Of a stretch of 64,000 nucleotides of DNA, positions 61,700-64,000 are shown piece after piece. Every line of letters starts with the position of its first letter. Position 1 is the stretch's first letter. The translations under genes were made by a program, and so were the position numbers. The notes below the pieces were generated by a model that was given only the letters and a program-made list of their open reading frames with translations, had not been told where the DNA came from and made no database searches. The stretch comes from Marinicella meishanensis (GTDB lineage Bacteria; Pseudomonadota; Gammaproteobacteria; Xanthomonadales; Marinicellaceae): positions 372,001 to 436,000 of the forward strand of contig NZ_JAIOUV010000001.1 in assembly GCF_019931145.1 (NCBI RefSeq), given 5' to 3'.

Positions 61700-64000
61700 A
61701 TGACGCCAAAAGACCTCGAACAATTGTGGCAACAAATCAATGCGGAATTGGATCAGGATGAGGACATTGAGCTGGATGCCTATTTGCGCAACAAAGGTTG
61801 TTCCCGCGTTGAACTGAACGCTTTGAGCGACCATACCCCCAACCTGATCAACCACACTTTCCTGGATGCCGATTTGCACGATCAGCAACTGCACAACAAA
61901 TACAAAATCATTCAACAAATTGACTCCGGTGGGCAAAGTGACATTTACTTGGCCGCTCGGTCTGATGGGGTGTATCAACAAACGGTGGTCATCAAGTTCA
62001 TTTCCGGTCAATTTGACCACCCCTCCTTGAAACAACAATTTTTGCAGGAAATGCAGTTGTTGGCGGACTTGCGCCACCCGGGGGTGGTGACCATCATTGA
62101 TGGCAACATCACGGCGCAGGGAAAACCCTGGCTGGTGTTGGACCACATCGATGGCTTACACATAGATCAACACGTGAAACGGCATGGTTTGAACACCGAA
62201 GGGGTGGTCAAGTTGATGATGGACTTGTGTGAGACCTTGCAGTTTGTACACAACCGCCAGGTGTTTCACAAAGACTTGAAACCCGGCAATGTGTTGGTCA
62301 ACAACATCAATGACGTGCCCTATCCGGTGTTGATAGATTTTGGCATCGCCATGCAGCAAGGTGATCAGGTGGCCATGAATTTTGGCACCCGCGGGTACAG
62401 CGCGCCGGAACAAATCAAAGGCCAAACGGTGGACCAGCGCACCGATTTGTATGCCTTGGGCGTGTTGTTTGGGCATTTGTTGCTGACCCGTCAAGGCCAA
62501 GCCACGGCGCTGACACATGCCGATGACTTGCGACAGGCGATGGTGGCGGCCGATGTGCCCAAAGATTTGCGCCGGGTGATCAGCAAACTGACCGCTGTCG
62601 ACCCGGCCAAACGTTATCCCAGTGCCGATGCCCTGCGCTCAGACCTGAGCCTGTGGCAACAAGGGTTCCCCTTGAGTTTCGATAACCACAAGTTGACAGC
62701 GGTGGTGGCCAAATCGGTTAAGCGCCATCCCTGGGTCACTTTGGGGCTGGTGATGGCGCTGGTTTCAGCGGTGTTTTTCACCATCAAATACACCCGCGAT
62801 ACCCACCACTTACAACAGCTGACCATTGCCGAAAAAAATGCCACCGATGAATTGATGAATTTCATGCTTGATGACCTGTATGAGAACCTGGAGCGCATTG
62901 GTCGCATCGATGTGTTGCAGAGTGTGGTCAACCAAAGTGTCGACCATTTGGGCAAACAGGATCCGCTGACCTTGGACCAGGCCGGCCATTTGCAAGCAGC
63001 CAAGGCTTACGCCAACACCGGTCGCGTGTTCGACTACCTGGAACAATCAGAGCAAGCGCAAAGCATGTTTCGGAAGGCCGAAAAACATTTACAACAGGCT
63101 TTGGAGGCCGGGGCCGACCCCTTGGACCACCTGCCTTTGCTGGCCAACTTAAAGGTCTATGAGAGCCAGGTATTGGTATCTGCCGGGCAAGAGCAAGCCA
63201 CCGAGCGGGTGCTGAATGAATCGATTTTGGCCATGCAGCAACTGCTGTTGTTGGACCCAAGCAGTTCGCAACTGCCGTTGTGGGAAGCCAGTATGGAGTT
63301 GGGTTATCATTACATGGAGTATGCCCGGGATGAGTCGGCGGCCCAAGTGGCCAACACCGTGGCCATCACGCAGCGCCAACTGGCCAACAACCCTGAGGAT
63401 GCCAATTGGTTGTATGCCAGCTCCCAAAGTTTACAAATGAAAGCCTGGTATGAATTGGATTATGGCGAGTTGAGTCAGGGCATCACCGACCTGCTGTTGG
63501 CCATCGAACACGCCCAAGCCAGCATGGCGTTGGACCCAGAAGACCTGAAAAAACAACACAACCAACGCATTTTGTACAACCAATTGGGCTTTTTCTATTT
63601 GGAAGACCAACAGTTGGAGCCAGCCCAACAGGCGGTGTTGCAAGCCATTGAATTGGGTGATGCCCTGAAACTCAAAGCCCCGTTCAACCAAGAGTATGAG
63701 CGCGAACATGCCTATTCTTACGGCACGGCGGGTGAAATTTCTCAGCAATTGGGCGATTTGGACGCGGCCTTGCGGTATTACCAATTCACTTTGGCCACCA
63801 CCCAAGAATTGTACGCTGCGGACCCCTTGAATTATTCAGCCGCCAATGACTTGGCGGTGGACTTGTTGCTGGTGGCTGATTTACAACAACAACTGGGACA
63901 AACTGCCGAGGCCCAGGCCCAGTTTGCGGCCGTGGATGCCTTGTTGCAACCAGTACATGAAGCCGAGCCCAACAACAAATACTATGCCCACACTTTGTTG
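61700..64000 (+). CDS. Serine/threonine kinase with TPR domain (partial at window end)
   Basis: The visible 767 residues start with a short helical region, then a kinase domain: Gly-loop DSGGQSDIY, ATP Lys99 (VVIKFI), HKD instead of HRD at 190-192 (VFHKDLKPGNVLV), DFG at 213-215 and SAPEQ. One membrane helix (about residues 336-355) follows, then an extended periplasmic TPR region (LQQALEAGADPLDH, LGFFYLEDQQLEPAQ and more). The start ATG is 22 bases after the sigma gene. The frame remains open at the window end. This sigma-plus-kinase-TPR pairing is known but poorly understood. Confidence 0.9.
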   Translation, partial: MTPKDLEQLWQQINAELDQDEDIELDAYLRNKGCSRVELNALSDHTPNLINHTFLDADLHDQQLHNKYKIIQQIDSGGQSDIYLAARSDGVYQQTVVIKFISGQFDHPSLKQQFLQEMQLLADLRHPGVVTIIDGNITAQGKPWLVLDHIDGLHIDQHVKRHGLNTEGVVKLMMDLCETLQFVHNRQVFHKDLKPGNVLVNNINDVPYPVLIDFGIAMQQGDQVAMNFGTRGYSAPEQIKGQTVDQRTDLYALGVLFGHLLLTRQGQATALTHADDLRQAMVAADVPKDLRRVISKLTAVDPAKRYPSADALRSDLSLWQQGFPLSFDNHKLTAVVAKSVKRHPWVTLGLVMALVSAVFFTIKYTRDTHHLQQLTIAEKNATDELMNFMLDDLYENLERIGRIDVLQSVVNQSVDHLGKQDPLTLDQAGHLQAAKAYANTGRVFDYLEQSEQAQSMFRKAEKHLQQALEAGADPLDHLPLLANLKVYESQVLVSAGQEQATERVLNESILAMQQLLLLDPSSSQLPLWEASMELGYHYMEYARDESAAQVANTVAITQRQLANNPEDANWLYASSQSLQMKAWYELDYGELSQGITDLLLAIEHAQASMALDPEDLKKQHNQRILYNQLGFFYLEDQQLEPAQQAVLQAIELGDALKLKAPFNQEYEREHAYSYGTAGEISQQLGDLDAALRYYQFTLATTQELYAADPLNYSAANDLAVDLLLVADLQQQLGQTAEAQAQFAAVDALLQPVHEAEPNNKYYAHTLL

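Noticed and set aside
62171-62180. Half of a parS palindrome (CACGTGAAAC) inside the TPR kinase gene
   Set aside because: The left arm is missing, so it does not form a ParB site.

Overview
The window is the replication-origin region of a bacterial chromosome, read from the sequence alone. The rpmH-rnpA-yidC-mnmE block faces left and dnaA-dnaN-recF-gyrB faces right. With ruvCAB-ybgC-tolQRAB, a kynurenine-pathway operon and uroporphyrinogen decarboxylase, this points to an aerobic, Gram-negative gammaproteobacterium. Base composition looks close to half G+C. The mixture of kynurenine-to-aminomuconate catabolism, secreted proteins with a C-terminal GFE-like ending and serine/threonine-kinase signalling suggests a relative of Marinicella or the Lysobacterales; this placement is an inference, not a database result.

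Layout. 1-1170 (minus): ACMSD (partial), 3-hydroxyanthranilate dioxygenase and a RidA-type deaminase. 1259-11051: mixed housekeeping and stress genes (VOC remnant, DUF885 protein, hemE-Rieske-GtrA, GNAT, Tag glycosylase, MATE pump, methyltransferase). 11077-13593 (minus): a histidine kinase, response regulator and Spy/CpxP-like periplasmic protein, all with His-rich stretches. 13686-17247 (minus): mnmE, yidC, rnpA and rpmH, with no yidD. 17548-23827 (plus): dnaA, an AT-rich intergenic oriC candidate with two perfect DnaA boxes, dnaN, recF carrying two parS-like sites inside its coding sequence, and gyrB. 23830-25317: a Grx-HesB-rhodanese fusion, a DUF3465 protein with an intrinsic terminator inside its signal-peptide region, and tRNA-Lys(UUU). 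25668-27551 (minus): YceI, cytochrome b561 and exonuclease III.

28315-34639 (plus): ruvCAB, ybgC, tolQRAB and, where pal is usually found, a zinc-ribbon/DUF3144 fusion. 34741-38706: a TPR-GGDEF protein, esterase, OsmC, a 49-residue membrane protein and a lipoprotein. 38831-42537 (minus): an ABC exporter, a hydrolase and a bacterioferritin pair with complementary active sites. 42732-51767 (plus): a dense run of small enzymes plus one intact and one degenerate GGDEF protein. 51813-57959 (minus): a DUF2207 protein, a serine/threonine kinase flanked by two membrane sensors that lack output domains, a potassium-channel-like protein and a HIT protein. 58060-60998: secreted proteins and lipoproteins. 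61144-64000 (plus): an ECF-like sigma factor followed by a TPR serine/threonine kinase that runs off the window.

Most genes point away from the origin candidate near 18.9 kb. Signalling is a recurrent theme: one two-component system, two Ser/Thr kinase modules and three GGDEF-type proteins. I saw no insertion sequence, prophage, CRISPR array or rRNA. The most distinctive items are the sensor-kinase-sensor module (53823-56981), the bacterioferritin pair with its strong promoter, parS sites inside recF, the missing pal and yidD, and the terminator within the DUF3465 gene.
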